From: Xanthostigma xanthostigma
Lineage: Eukaryota > Arthropoda > Insecta > Raphidioptera > Raphidiidae
Length of the DNA stretch: 64,000 nucleotides
Assembly: GCA_963575645.1 (NCBI GenBank)
Contig: OY754469.1
Location: forward strand, 24,694,001 to 24,758,000
Reading direction: 5' to 3'
In this document: positions 50,904 to 63,715 of the stretch, one piece after another
How positions within the stretch are numbered: the stretch's first letter is position 1
Layout: each line of letters opens with the position of its first letter
The notes under the pieces: model-generated
Database searches by the model: none
What the model was told of the DNA's origin: nothing
What the model saw: the letters and a program-made list of their open reading frames with translations, nothing else
Program-made: the position numbers and the translations under genes

Positions 50904-53750
50904 CAAGCTGAATTTGTAAATCACTCTGTAAATCAATTTTAATTAAAATTTGGTGTCACTGAAATTTTATTTATAATTTAATGTCTGGATTGCGTTTTGA
51001 CAAATGTTAATACAATAAAATAATTGTCAATCTACCACTGTGTACCAATCCGCTGTTTTGTTTACCGTCAAACAAAATAGCATTCTAAATGTATTGAACG
51101 GTTCTAAAAACTGACTCTCATCTACGTATTACATAATATAAAAACATATTACATTTGGGGAAAAAAGAAAGGAAAAAACAACGAACGATATTATATGTAC
51201 ACTTTTCTTTGCCTGATACTCGATAAAATGGCTACTGTATAACTGTATGTAGTGAAATGATTAATTTCACACTAGTGCGTGAAGTAAAACGAAAGTAATC
51301 CGATTTTACTAATCCAACGGTAATTTCGCTGTTATTTTGCCATTTAAATTCATATGAGCCAAAGAGACAGTAAAATAGACTGTCTCCGTAAACAAATAAA
51401 TAAATAAAATTATCCACCAATTTTTCAGACAATAAATCTATTTTCAGCTTGAATAATATAAAAAATAGTATTTTTTATCTTAATCATTTATAAAAGATCA
51501 CCAAATGTCAAGATTATCTGAGTTTAGTGGTACCTACCTACTACCAGCATTTTTTTTTATTCGACTTGACCGGCACCGATAGGTGATCGGTTAAAACCGA
51601 AATTACGGATGCGAAATGCCAAATAGAAGAAAAGCAAATTAATTGAAATCGTTCTGCCACTGTCGAGAGTCTATCAATAGTGTCCGAACGAAATGTCGAT
51701 TTCGCCCTAGTTTCGGCAAAAAAACTGGTTTCGGCTTAGATTCGGTTTCGGATGCCCATACGGCCGAAACCAAAACTACATTCGGGAGGTTTCGCCTTGA
51801 AATGCGGTGCGACGAAGTGTTTTTTATGCCTGCGCGCTTCGCGTTTTTTTTAACTCTTTTTATTTTGATACTTTCGATTGAAGTATTATTTGCATTAAAA
51901 ATATTTATTGTAGTTCGTTAACAAGAGTACCATACAAAATGACCAAAGAAATAATTTTGTTCTTAAGATGAAAGAGTGTTTTCTTTTTTTTTTGTTGTGT
52001 GTACCTACCTATAAACATATTTAATAGGTAAATACTTTTTACTAAAAAGTAAATTTGTTTTGTAGCTTTTATTTTATTTCATAATATTAAAAAAAGTATA
52101 TTTATTTGTGATTTTTGAAATAAGGGGGGTAATAATATGATATAATGATTAGTTAAAATATCAGAGGCTGAATGATTAATGTGATTAATTTATATATACA
52201 AAAATTAAAGACTGATTATGATAATGTTTACTTTATTTTTCCCATGAAAACATGAAGTTTCGGTTTCGACCGAAATTGAGACTGAAGCCGAAATTTAGTT
52301 TCGGTTTCGGCCGTAAAAACTAGTTTCGGTCGGACAACATCTATCAATCTAGTTCAATTATATTTATAACAAATTTCGATTATCTCGTTCTTTAAAATAA
52401 AAAAGTAATAATAATAAAATTGCCATACAAAATTAAAAATATGGATACATTAGAATGCCAAAAAATCGATATTCTACTCTACCTATAATTCCGTTTGGCG
52501 TCCATGCATATTTTTAATCCAGATTAAATACTTCGGCTTAAAAAAGACAGAGACAACGTTATTCGACTTCTATTTGCCTCTTGCTTCATATAATGAACCA
52601 GCTGTGGAGTTTCTGCTTTCCAACGCTTGTATCATTATTCATTAATACTTTCCGCAAAACGAAAAATCCGGATGTGTCTTATTTTCCTAAACTCTCTATT
52701 TTTTGCGTGCGTTAAAAGTAAAAACTTTTATTTTTGTAAAAAAAAAGTATTTTTCCTCTATTCACTATTAGACTAGTAATATGTTACATTCGAAATTGCA
52801 ATAATTGCGGTAAACTTGCTTTTTTGATATGTTGTTTGGATCCACCTAGATAGTATTAATCCAAATTTGCAGCATTCTGAAATGTGAGCGCGCTCAGTTA
52901 TTGCTGAAAAACCGCAATTTTTTCGGACTTTTTTTAGTTTTGTGCAAAAAAAAACCACATAGGAAGGCTCTGACGAGGAAGGTCACTATTACATTTTTAA
53001 AGTAGACAAAATTCCCGACAGTTCGAACCCTAATTTAATGTTCTAGGTCTAATAGCACTCAAGATACAGGGTTCCCAATATTCGTAATTTTTTTCCAAAA
53101 AGTTGAAAAAGGGAAAGTGGCCAATTTTCGACCAAAATATCAGGTACAATGAGGTATCTACGGGAAAATTCATGAGAAATGAAGTTGTAGCAAATTTAAT
53201 TAACTTAATTATTAGACTATAGGTGTGTCCTGGGCAGGTATTTAAAAATGAAATAAAAGTTCTTAAGTAACTTTTTTTCTTAGGTAAATATTTCCCGAGA
53301 ATCGTTAATAAAATTTGTCCCCTCCTCTTACTTTGCAACCATATGATTAAAAAATCTGAAAAAAATAAAGAGAGTAGCACTTTATACTTTCAAGAAAACA
53401 TATTTTGAACAAGATACACTAACAAGTTGTAGGAGTTCAGCTGATCTTTTAAAATTTTAATAACTGTTATATTTCTGTTAATATAGCGGAGACAAGAACA
53501 ACGGCTCTATCAACTTAAGTGTACATGTCAATATTTATTAGAAATACTTAGTTTATGGAGGGTACTAAAGTAATTTTACTCGACTTCTTTTTAATTAATT
53601 ATCAACAAACAGTATCAATATGTTGCAATGACGCATTTCTATGTTAGATTATGATATTATATTGTGAAGCAACCATTGCGACCCAAAAATAGCCCATGTC
53701 ACACGAATACTACAGAACACTATCATATATGTGCACAACACGCGCTTGGC
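50904..53750. other. Unassigned AT-rich DNA with TTCGGTTTCGG-rich patches
   Basis: Two patches rich in TTTCGGTTTCGG/CCGAAAC motifs lie at 51690-51800 and 52255-52340, about 0.5 kb apart. They may be ends of one diverged repeat. Open frames at 51643-51921, 52773-52958 and 53030-53380 have no recognised similarity. Nothing else was found. Confidence 0.35.
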
Positions 53751-53759
53751 TGATTTCTA

Positions 53760-54060
53760 AGCTTTGCTTTTGTAAATTTTTTGTATCAGGCTCTATCAAT
53801 TCTTAAGAACTTTCTTTTCGAGGTCTAGAAGTGTCTTACGTCGATTGATTTTTGTATTCTGCTGCCGGAGGGGAGCAAATGTAAAAAAACGCGACATTTT
53901 TTGCTTATAGTTCGCTCAGATAAAGTCAGATCGGTTCGAAATCTGTCTTAAACGAAAGAGGAGAACTTTTTACATTGAATTCGTATATTATGTGTCAAAA
54001 CAGTGTTTTTATATGTAGGTACATATTTATAAGCAACTTGTATCGGTCGTCGTAGTCTGT
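53760..54060 (+). repeat. Fragment of the 'CGCGAATAGCG' family interior
   Basis: TTTTTGCTTATAGTTCGCTC, AGATCGGTTCGAAATCTGTC and TTAAACGAAAGAGGAGAA match the blocks at 8390-8450, 21950-22010 and 57775-57830. Both family ends are missing. Confidence 0.6.
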
Positions 54061-56082
54061 TACACAGTATTGCATTTTTGCACTACCCCCTATAAAATAC
54101 TTGCTTTACATGCATTTAAAAACAAAACTGGTCACGCTATACCAAGTTTCCTCTAAAATGAATTGTCAAAAAATTTGAAAATGAAGTGAAAACATCTACC
54201 TTATAGTACTAACCTATTACGACTCGTGTGACTGTTAAACTCGCTGGCGCTCACATAATGCCACTATCCGTATTATAAGACATTACGAACCTATGTATAC
54301 AAATCTACTATTATAAGTTTATCAACTAAACTTAGAATGGAAGCCGAACATGCAAAACCGGCCCAAGTATTTTATATAAACTGTACATCTATGGGGACCT
54401 TGCGTGGAATATAGAGGCAGTACTACTGCCGAAATTGGCGCTCTCTAGTATCTAATTAATGAAGTAAATGGGATCATTTTATAATAGTAAAGAATGAAAA
54501 TTATTTGAAAAAATGGAAAAAATAAGAGTACGCATTTCAGTCATTAATGATATAATTTTGGTCATGTATATGATGTTTTAGAACGTTATTTAAATGGGCA
54601 AGTTGTCATAACTGCGAAGTTGTGCCACAAACAACTGTGTCTAAAGTATATAATGTAAAAATTACGCTATGTATAAATAATTTCTTCTTTATAATACAAT
54701 ATTTTGTATAATATTAGTATTTTACTTTGTAATTTACTTATATTTTCGATAACTTAAAAGCAAACAGTCACAAATTGACATATAAATGCAATTTTTTTAT
54801 CCAGAGCCTGCTCATAATATATCATTATATTTGGAATAAATGCTACCATAAAATAAACATTTTTACCACCAGACGACGTGAAAGTCACGAAGCTCGGTCC
54901 CCATCAGACAAAATTTCGTTAAAAATTTGCATTTACGGACAAAACAATGGTTTTATTTATTTTTAAATTTATCATTAATCACGAATTAATCGGTACAAAA
55001 CACTGGTCTAATTTTAGACTAAAAAATTTATTCACAGTGAACCTGTAAATTCTAAATAAATGGTACTTCCTATTGTAAAATTTATTTGCGTTACTAATGC
55101 TTTCATTTCCTTTGGGGCAACGGAAAGTTACGACACACTTTTCTAGTAGTAGGTACCCTATGTCTCAAGAGACACGTTTCATTGATCTTAAATATAGTTT
55201 TTCACTGTGGAGTGGAGTAACACATTTCACAGCGACAATTTCCTTTTCGTATAACGTTGTAGTCTTTCCGTGTGGTTTCGCTCGTGTGAACGTTGAATTG
55301 ACGCGTGGATATGTTAGCGTTAATGTCGGTTTGGACGGGAATTTTATGTTTAGGCCTAGTCTGACACCTATTTCCTCTATAGCTTTTCTTGATTTTGGGG
55401 CGTTTTCCCTCTAAACTTCCCGAAAAATGTCGTTTTGACGGCATGTAAAAATTTATAGATATTGTTTGTTTTTTTAATTGGATAGCTTAAAAACTTCAAC
55501 CAAAACGCTAAAATAATGTTCTCTGACAAATAACATGAACCATTTAAAAAGTCTGAGACCTCGAATATGGTCGACATATTCCAGGTGTCAGACATTTTAA
55601 TTTTAATCAAAAAAAGCCATAGAGAAAATAGGTGTCAGACTAGGCCTAATGAAGCCATATACAAAGTTTGGGGAGAGTATGTATCAATAAAATTTTTGCC
55701 GACGGGCACTCTGGCTATAAGAAGAAAAGATTCAAATTAATTTTAATTATTTAACTCATTGTTTCACGTTCAGATATTTTGTCTGTACAAGTTAATCTGA
55801 AAGTGACACTATGAGTTAAATGATAAAAATTAATTATGAATCTTTTCTTCCTACCCTTATATTTTTTTCCACTCGTCCATTGGACTTCTTATCTTTTTTC
55901 CACCTGTCTATTTTGCTTCTCTTCTTTCCACTTTTCCACATAGAAGTTTCACCTCTGTAATGCGTTCTCGTAACATATTTTTAATTTTTTTGCGGGTTTA
56001 CTGCAAATAAAAAATAACTCCATGAGTTGAAAAATTATTCGTATATTTTTTTTAAATAACTTTTTTTTATATATATGTTGAG
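54061..56082. other. Unassigned DNA
   Basis: No exon or repeat family was recognised. The overlapping open frames at 55097-55414 (+) and 55202-55444 (-) mirror each other and have no known similarity. Inverted short copies (TTTTAATTATTTAACTCATTG near 55740 and TATGAGTTAAATGATAAAAATTAATTATGAATC near 55810) hint at a small hairpin around 55725-55850. Confidence 0.35.
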
Positions 56083-56153
56083 TGCGCCTGACGGTAATCG
56101 AACCCGGGTCGGCAGCGTGACAGGCCAGCATTCTACCACTGAGCTACGGATGC
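56083..56153 (-). tRNA. Degenerate tRNA-Gly(GCC)-like sequence, anticodon loop altered
   Basis: On the minus strand, GCATCCGTAGCTCAGTGGTA then GAATGCTGGCCTGTCACGCT and GACCCGGGTTCGATTACC form the D arm, anticodon arm and T arm in tRNA-Gly(GCC) order and length (71 nt). The acceptor strands GCATCCG and CAGGCGC pair at five of seven positions, and the T stem has a mismatch. The anticodon loop CTGTCAC reads GTC rather than GCC. Most likely it is a tRNA pseudogene or tRNA-derived SINE head. Confidence 0.5.
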
Positions 56154-57035
56154 TTGCAAAGAATTATTGTATATATAGGGTTACTAATAGTACAATTTCC
56201 TGATAAATTTCGTTACATAGGGAAACGAGTTTATCCCCGTTTTAAAAGAAGTTTTCCCTTCAAAAATATATGTTATCATCAAAAAAAATGCATGTACACT
56301 TCCGGTTGTTTGAAGTACAAAAAAAAATATATATATATTTTTTAATTTTATAATATTCAATACAAATACGGTCGCCTCCAGCTTATAAAAATTGATAGCT
56401 GTTCTATTTTTTTATCATAATGATACAAAATAACAGTAACAGTTATATACATCAGCAGTTTCCGACAGTAAATATAAAATTAAACATAAAGCTATTTAAA
56501 CTTTTTTTATATCTAATAGGAAACGAATTATTCACTGCTACCACTTTCGGTGAACACACTGTATGTAACTAAAATCTCTTCTCACGCTAGAGCATTGTCG
56601 ATTTAACAGACGAAGGAAAACAAAAACAAAAGTAATGTGTGCAGTTTAAATATTCATTATTTTCCATTTAAAAAGTTTTCTTTAATAAAACTCAAACGAA
56701 TCTTCAATATAAAATTGTGAAACAGTTTACTAACAAAACGCCGGTTTGTATACATGCGAAGCGTTAGAGAACGTATTCCAGATGGGACAAATATTTCCAG
56801 TACAACTACTGAAATGTAGATAGAAGATGTTCATCTTACTTTCCAACATAGAAATACAATACGGGATTTTTTTAGAGTTTATAAACTAGGCCACCTTTAA
56901 GTTGCAGCCCGATAGTTAAATTTTCCAATGAATTGGACAGATAGCCCGTTAGTTAAATGCCGACACTGAATGAACCAGTTTCATCCAGTATACGAAAAAT
57001 CTCTCACTAGCAGCGCTAGTAGTACGCGGTAGGGA

Positions 57036-57453
57036 TTAGGGAATGATGTACGTAACGAATGTCAATTTTTAGACATTATTTTAGGCATTCGAATGCCGAT
57101 ATTTGCGAATGCGAATAGTCAGTTTTCAAATTTGAAGCTATTTGTCCAAGATTTAATTTTGGCAGCTGATTGGTAGCGCAAGTCGCACGCACACACCTGT
57201 AGTGGTTCTAGATAGTCGGTTGATTATTAATAATAAGTCTAAAGCTTTATTACCTAAATAGTAGCCCGGTCCAACTTAATTTTTAAAAAAGGAGTAGGAA
57301 AAATACTTTTCTAAAACATGCTTCACATTAAAAGAAAAAATATGATATTTTTCTTACATTCATATGCGTAAAATATTCGCATGAATTTTGCGACTGTGAA
57401 AAAAATATGCGTTTTTTTGCGGATGCGAATATTCGTTACATCACTAGTAGGAA
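57036..57453. mobile_element. hAT-like MITE with GATGTAACGAAT ends
   Basis: The left end TAGGGAATGATGTACGTAAC then GAATG and the right end GCGGATGCGAATATTCGTTA then CATCACTA are imperfect inverted ends. ATTTGCGAATGCGAATAG near the left and ATATGCGTTTTTTTGCGGAT near the right are the internal GCGAAT-rich parts. The 8-bp flanks GTAGGGAT and GTAGGAAC agree at six positions, a possible decayed target duplication. Confidence 0.5.
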
Positions 57454-57548
57454 CAAATACGGCACATGTATAATGACTTCTGTAATATTATATCCTACTG
57501 CTAAAAAAGAATGTAAAAAAATGTTTTTGACAGAAAACGACGTACCCG

Positions 57549-58275
57549 GTGCAAATTACAAATTTTCAAACTAGTCGCGTCAATGAAGCCTTTTACTTCG
57601 AGCTTCGCAGAAACAACTCCCATTTTGATGATTTTGACGTGATAACGTCTTATAAATTGATGAATCACCAATCTTATAAATTGATAAAACACCGGCTGCA
57701 TGCACGAAAAAGTGTAACGTTCCTAACGTTCGTAACGTTCCGCCTGACCCTGTGCGTGCTTTTTGCTAATTTCTCGCTCAATTTAAATCAGATCGGTTTG
57801 AAACCAGTCTTAAACGAAAGAGGAGAACATTTTACATAGATTTCGTATAACAGAATTTGCCTAAACAGTTTTTTATACAAATTTATATAGAAAAATAGCT
57901 GTATAAATGCAATGTTGTCTAATGCATGGCGCGACGCGGTCGGTCGTCTTTGTTTGCCGTACATGGAAATTAGAAAATAACGTATGTCTTGTCTTAACAT
58001 GAAAACGGCTGCATTTCTAATGTTTAATTCAATTTTTTGACATTAGTATTTTGTGAAATGCAACGCCTTCTAAGCTAAGTATTGGAATAACTAATTATTA
58101 TTAGAACATAATACTTTGACAGTTGCAAACGTCACTTTTGACATTTCTTATCATTCCGACACCAAGGATAAGCGGATTGAAACCAAATTTTGGGAGGTTT
58201 AGGTTATGTATTACGGAATACGTTATCACGTAAAACTATCGTCCGTAAACCGACTTTACAGACAACCAATTTTTT
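57549..58275 (-). mobile_element. Reverse copy of the 'TTGGTTGTCTG' repeat, split by CGCGAATAGCG-family sequence
   Basis: 57640-57765 contains TTTTGACGTGATAACGTCTT through GTTCCGCCTGACCCTGTGCG, and 58218-58275 contains ACGGAATACGTTATCACGTA through ACTTTACAGACAACCAATTT; both are in reverse relative to 21402-21605. About 450 bp between them (57771-58217) belong to the CGCGAATAGCG family interior. The two families are therefore joined here. Confidence 0.6.
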
Positions 58276-58294
58276 TTTAAATTTAGTTTTTTTA

Positions 58295-58950
58295 CATTAT
58301 TGAAAATCAGGAACATTTTGGGGCGGGGAACGAATTATTTATATTGTTTAAGGAGCTAGGGGCAGTCAGAAGCATGAAAAAATTAAAAAAAAAAATTCGA
58401 CAAAATTTAATTTAATTTATAAAACTAATAATATTTCAACTTGACTTAACTAAATTTTCAAAAAAAAAAAAAAAATTTTGGTCAAAGTTATAGCCATCTG
58501 TTGGATCCCTCTCACAAGTAAGGTAATGCTTTGCGATGACCATCATAATTTTGTGCTGGTTCATCCAAAATCGATAAAACAAAGAAAAGTCTTTAGTTTA
58601 ATAGTAAATCTAGGACCTAATCGAATTAATAAAATGGCGGCATCTAAAAGCTTACACCCGAATTTGTAAGGACAGATTATTATAAAAGCCGAAGTTTTCA
58701 ACCAAAACAAAAATCCTTTGATCAAGTCCTTGTTTTTATGCCTTCAATAAGCTGTAAAAATTTCATTTAAATCCATCAAGTGGTTCTTGAATTTCAGAGG
58801 TCACAGACTCCGAAAACATAGTTTCGAGAAAAACGCAAATCACCTAATTCCCTGGGCCATATAATAATTATCTCGGAAACTATTCATTTAATTCACTTGA
58901 AATTTTCAGGGAGTATTTTCAAAACATCATACTACAAGAAAATGCAAAAA
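58295..58950 (+). repeat. Dispersed repeat copy B (first copy at 1142-1850)
   Basis: The same order of landmarks as copy A: GGGGCGGGGAACGAATTATT, CATAATTTTGTGCTGGTTCA, TCCAAAATCGATAAAACAAA, AAAATGGCGGCATCTAAAAG and CATCATACTACAAGAAAATG. It lacks about 14 bp near 58625 present in copy A. Confidence 0.7.
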
Positions 58951-59010
58951 AAAGAAATTATATGGCCCAGGGAATTAGATGACTTGCGTTTTTCTCGAAA
59001 CTATGTTTTA
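58810..59010. repeat. Hairpin at the end of repeat copy B
   Basis: ACATAGTTTCGAGAAAAACG CAAATCACCTAATTCCCTGGGCCATATAAT near 58816-58865 pairs with TATATGGCCCAGGGAATTAG then ATGACTTGCGTTTTTCTCGA AACTATGT near 58960-59008. Copy A lacks this inverted end. Confidence 0.7.
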
Positions 59011-59014
59011 TTTG

Positions 59015-59195
59015 AGGTGTTTAGTTTCCATTATGAGTGTTGATTTTTCGTAGCTTTCTATAAACTTAAGGAATGATGGAATATTTTGTTGTTTGCGACA
59101 GTATTTAGTTCTGTATTGTGGGAATTTGATTTTCTTTCTTGATGGGTGATCCTTATTTGAAAGCATTTTTAGATAGTAATTTTTATTAAAGTTTT
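59015..59195 (-). mobile_element. Fragment of the LINE found at 60645-62700
   Basis: GAGGTGTTTAGTTTCCATTA through ATTTGAAAGCATTTTTAG matches 61153-61318 closely, same strand. It is a short piece of the post-RT region of ORF2, joined directly to the hairpin at 58810-59010. Confidence 0.75.
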
Positions 59196-60644
59196 ATCAT
59201 CGAAACAACATGAGAGGCAGTACTTGTGGTATGAAAACGGCTCACTGTGCGCCTAAATAAAAACATCATGGCGGCTTTTGTAGCCGTATCTAAAGAGCTG
59301 GCTTTTGATCAGGTCAAACGCTAAATGTCATACGCACATTGTTATTCAACTAAAAGAGAAAAAAAATCGACGCAAAAAGCAAATCTATAAAAAAGTAAGT
59401 AATAATTAATTTTTACTATATCTAATCAACGTTGTCGGTTTGCAAATATACACTAAAATCTCGCAGGTCGCCAGTTTTTGTAAGCGTGTCATCAAATAAA
59501 CATCCACGGGGTTTGCTAAAAGTTGGCTCCAGAGTCCAGTGGTAAACGCAAATACAATAAATACTCCGATTACTTAATGTATGCCGAAATGGCAGACAAT
59601 TTGGCAAAAACCGTGTCGTCTGTTATAACTCTTTAAAAAAATAAATCACTAAGTCCTGTTTTGGACATTTGAAGGCATTAATAGTTATAATACACATTTT
59701 ATACTAGCATACACATGTGGAATATGTAATGTATACTACAAACCGAGTTAATAAGTATATAAGCGTTTTATGAAAACTGTTAAAAATTCACTCACGTAGG
59801 TGGCCGTTTGTATATACAGGCTGTGATATAATATTCTTCCTCAAAACAAATTTACAGCTGTTGTTTGAAAATAATCGATTAACAATAACCACCGGCATCG
59901 AACACTTTTATATATGCTCGATACATTTTCAAAAATGTTTAAAGCATCCAAAACTTACTAAAACGCTTAAAAATAAAGTATCAAGCATTAAGCATTCTAA
60001 AGTAACTTTTTAAATCTCAACTTCCAACATTAAGTTATATTATACATTTTGGGTATATGAACAATATTTCTAATTGATTGGAAAGTTTCGCCTTATAGAA
60101 ATTGATCTCTAACATCAAGCGAAATAAGAATTATAAAAGATAAACGAAATATGTTTTATTAACGCTTATTATGCATTGAAAATGCTTATGGAGCATTGAA
60201 AGAACTTATTAAGCCTTCTTAACGCTTTATACGCTTGTTGGATGCTTATTAAGCAATTTGTTGTAATGCTTTTTAATAAGTAGCACGCAAGAAGGCTTTA
60301 ATCAGGAAATCCAGCTCGAGCGTAGTGGTGGACCGATATCTGTCGCGAGAACCAATATGGCGCCAGCTACTGGGTAACGCACACACGTTCATGGCTTACA
60401 TGTGTGTAGTGTCTGTGAAGCTAAACAACTTTGGTAATTATGGCGAAAACAGGTGGAAAGAACCGAAGTTTTGTGATTACGTAAGGTAACGATAAAGTAG
60501 TGATAACAGCGCCATTTCGCGTGCGCCAGAAAACGATTCGTCTCGAAACACGGCAAGCATAGGAAGCTAGATCTTCTGGTTACAGTCTTCTTGGTAGCAT
60601 GCCTTTATGCCAGAGCTATAGGCATCAAGCATTCGTTTTACAAA
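59196..60644. other. Unassigned AT-rich DNA
   Basis: A GC-richer stretch near 60310-60560 contains ATGGCGAAAACAGGTGGAAA at 60439 followed by a GTAAGG, which could be a first exon of a plus-strand gene but has no supporting partner. GCTTAATAAGC-like short repeats occur near 60170-60290. No repeat family or exon is otherwise supported. Confidence 0.35.
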
Positions 60645-62700
60645 GTGCTTAAAGCATTATTACAAGCACTAAGCTCTCAGCACTGCCCAGCTCTGTTGCG
60701 TTTTCCAATTTTTGTTTTAGTTGGCATTTGAAATTGTTTTTCATATCGTTGTACGGAATTTTAACCAAGTCGAGTGGAGAAAGCAATTGAGTGTACTCAC
60801 GGGCCGCTTCGTCCTCCGTTTCGTTACTTGGAATAGGTACCACAGTGACCAGGAATCTAAAAACGGATTACTTCAGTGCCGCTGATTTTGAGGCTCTGCA
60901 AATTGTTTAGGATTTTAACTATTAGAGGATTATTATGTGCATTTATTAATCTGATTTTTTCTAATTTCTTCAACAGCTGGCAGGATGGCGAATAGCACTG
61001 CAGAATACACGCTGAAATCACTGGAGAGGCAGAATTTACTTAAAAGATATGGCGTATCCTATTTTAAAGTCGTCTGTTCAAATGATTCTTTCGGAAGATT
61101 GTGGAGGGTTTCGATGAATTGCAGTTGTCTGTGTAACCACAAGGGAAATTCGAGGTGTTTAGTTTCCATTATGAATGTTGATTTTTCGTAAGTAGCTTTC
61201 TATAAACTTAAGGAATGATGGAATATTTTGTTGTTTGCGACATAAGTATTTAGTTCTGTATTGTGGGAATTTGATTTTCCTTCTTGATGGGTGATCCTTA
61301 TTTGAAAGCATTTTTAGGTAGTAATTTGCACAAGTTTGTCTTCTTCTGAACTTCAAAGGGAGTTCGTCTGCTTTAACGCACAGGTTTATTGCGGGGTTAG
61401 AACGAATAGCGTCAGATAATAGTCTTAAACTAAGATGATGCATCGGGTCTAGTTTTTTAAAGGTTGTTTCTGAGGCATCCAGGTAGAACTGGCTGCCGAA
61501 GTCAAGTACAGAAAGGATTTTACTTTTGCAAATTTTTAAGATCGATTTTCTGGCTGCACCCAGCTCTGTTTGTTGATCGTTTTGACCAAATTTATTTTTG
61601 AGATACAGGAAGTTTTTAGATTTATTATATGCTTTTTATAGGTTAACTTTTTATCATACACCATGCCTAAACTTTTTTTCCTTAAAAACAATTTTGAATT
61701 GTGAAAATCCCTTGTTATTCTGTTTAAATTTATATAGTCGGTTTTGTCTGAGGAGAATTGAAATCCGTTGTTAGTTATCAAACTTGCAGGTCGTTTATTG
61801 TTCCTTGAATTGTTTTTTGAACGTATTTAATGCCTGAAGATCTTATGTAAATTATAAATAGTTGTTGATCCGAGGAATGTGGGGAACAAAAAGGTTAGTA
61901 TTAACTAACCTTTCTTTCTGTTCCCCACATTTCTCTGATCATCAATAAATTACAACTATTGGGAATGGGAATCTATACCTATTGTAAATTATAAGGTCAT
62001 CGGCGTACATGCAGTGCTGAATAGAAGGTTTGAGTACGTCTTTGATTGAGTTAACTACTATATTAAAAAGTGTTGGGCTTATTACCGTACCCTGACGAAT
62101 ACCGTTGTCAAAGAAGCCCTTTTTGACAATTGATCATTTACCTTAGTTTGAGTGCAGCGATCTGATCGGAAATTGTATATGAATTTAGTAAGATTCCCTC
62201 TGAAACCCCAGTTGTATAGTTGAGCCAGTCTTTGTCTTTCCTTACTCGGTCATAGGTTTTTGTGAATGTCAAAGAGTACGGTTAGAATGTATTGTTTATT
62301 TACCTTCGAACGCATTGTTTATTTCTATAATTGATCGCATTTTTCTGAAGCCGAATTGTTTATTATTCAGGAGTTTATTGTGTTTTAGTTCCGAATTTAG
62401 TCTATTTGTAACCATTCTTTCGAAAGTTTTGCTCAATACACTGGTTAGAGAGATGGGTCGATAGTTGTTTGGATTCAGAAGAATTTTTGATTCCATCTGT
62501 CCGGCAATAAGTTCTCTTACCAATTTAGCATATTTATTGTTTTAACAAGAAAGCGAGTTTTGCTACAAGAGTTTTTTTAAGGAGTTCAGGGTAAAGATCG
62601 TCAGGACCTGGTGTGTTTGCTTTTATTTTGTCTATTGCGGCTTTTAAAAACATTGAAAATTTTACATTGTAGTTTTCTAAAATCTGGCTGGAAGAATTCT
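60645..62700 (-). pseudogene. LINE ORF2 remnant: reverse transcriptase and RNase H domains (Jockey-like)
   Basis: Read leftward on the minus strand, the motifs are KANTPGPDDLYPEL near 62590-62630, NPNNYRPISLTSVLSKTFER near 62430-62490, FGFRKMRSIIEINNAF near 62300-62350, GIRQGTVISPTLFNIVVNSI near 62040-62100, CMYADDLIIYN near 61980-62015 (catalytic YADD), and SLGMVYDKKLTYKKHI near 61640-61680. Next come LSLRLLSDAIRSNPAINLCV near 61380-61435, FSVYSAVLFAILPA near 60975-61015 (RNase H) and PIPSNETEDEAAREY near 60790-60835, the RNase H C-terminal histidine region in degenerate form. Frameshifts, stops and a 75-bp hairpin insertion (61877-61955) break the frame. The endonuclease half is not evident. 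Confidence 0.85.
61877..61955. repeat. Hairpin inserted within the LINE
   Basis: GAGGAATGTGGGGAACAAAA AGGTTAGTA pairs with TAACTAACCTTTCTTTCTGT TCCCCACATTTCTC, giving arms of about 30 bases around a very short loop. It falls between the YADD region and the following RT part, so it is probably a tiny secondary insertion or inverted duplication. Confidence 0.7.
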
Positions 62701-63339
62701 CGTATGAGAAGTTTGCAGGAGGATCGGTACGTATGGGTACAATGTCAGGGGGAAAGTCTTTTCATATATTTTCGAAGAAGGATTGGAAAATGTCCGCCAT
62801 TTCTTTATTCCCTATATTTGGTCATTTGATTGTAGAGCCGATATGTATGTATTTTTTGTTATTTGCTTTATTAAAATTTGTCCAAAATTTCTCTGTCAGG
62901 GAGACTGATAATATTATTCCGCTTGGAATATACACTGTATTTTTGCACTGCTGCATAGTTGAACTATCAAAAATTTGGCTTTAGTTTCAGTAAATTTTCA
63001 AAATTTTCGCTAGTTCGTTTGAGCAAACTTCATTTCTAATAGTAGGTTAGGTTCAAGTTCAATAGACAGACAAACTATGGAATTAGTATAGCGCGACTAT
63101 ACGTTTTTTTTTTCATTACAGCACTAATGCGTCATGGGTCACTTTACAAGTCTGTATGCATGCATGTAAAACGGCTATTTTATAAAGGGGTAGTGCTAAA
63201 AAACTGTTTAGAGTACGATAACTGGATGTGCAAAATATCGATAGGAAATACACATTTATTATTTTAAACCACATATAACAGTATTATTAACCGTTTTAAG
63301 TGCAAAAAATTGATTTTTAAAAATTATTTTTTTTGCGCA

Positions 63340-63480
63340 GTAAAGGAGGGGGGGCATTTGGGGGGAGTTTTTTAAACAAAAATTACGGGGTCGTATCGAT
63401 GCGATGACGTTTTTTTTGCGCAGTGAAAAGAGGAGGGCGTCTGGGGGAATTCTTTAAAAAACAATAACGGACTCGTATTG
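63340..63480 (+). repeat. 'ATTACGGGGTCGTATCGATGCGATG' repeat, second locus
   Basis: GGGGGAGTTTTTTAAACAAA, AATTACGGGGTCGTATCGAT, GCGATGACGTTTTTTTTGCG and GGGCGTCTGGGGGAATTCTT match the array at 44420-44610. Confidence 0.65.
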
Positions 63481-63589
63481 AATACTGTGTGCAAAAACAC
63501 GCAGTTTTGATTCAATCTGTATAAACAGTAAGTATAGAGACTTTAGAAAGCATAGTAAAGTTATGTGAAGGAGAGACGAAGTTCTTTCT

Positions 63590-63715
63590 GTTCGCTGACA
63601 GTGGCCGCAGTTGGCCGTGCATCACGCACCTTCAGGCGTCAGGTGCAAGGCGGAACAACGACGCCGGCGCCGCAGCGCGTTCCACTCCTTGCAAACACCT
63701 GCCTCTATCGCCTTT
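63590..63715. other. GC-rich island, unassigned
   Basis: ACAGTGGCCGCAGTTGGCCG, GCACCTTCAGGCGTCAGGTG and GACGCCGGCGCCGCAGCGCG stand out from the AT-rich surroundings and contain many CG dinucleotides and short palindromes. It could be a promoter, a 5' UTR or a repeat; nothing decides between these. Confidence 0.4.

Noticed and set aside
51643..51921. 92-residue plus-strand frame rich in Phe, Arg and Cys
   Set aside because: It overlaps TTCGGTTTCGG-type degenerate repeats, which explains its composition.
55097..55444. Overlapping open frames of 105 (+) and 80 (-) residues
   Set aside because: They mirror each other on opposite strands, lack splice context and show no known motif.
60439..60482. 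ATGGCGAAAACAGGTGGAAA... followed by GTAAGG, a possible first coding exon
   Set aside because: Only about 14 codons, no recognised protein and no matching downstream exon. The next candidate sequence at 60985-61191 is the antisense of the LINE RNase H region.
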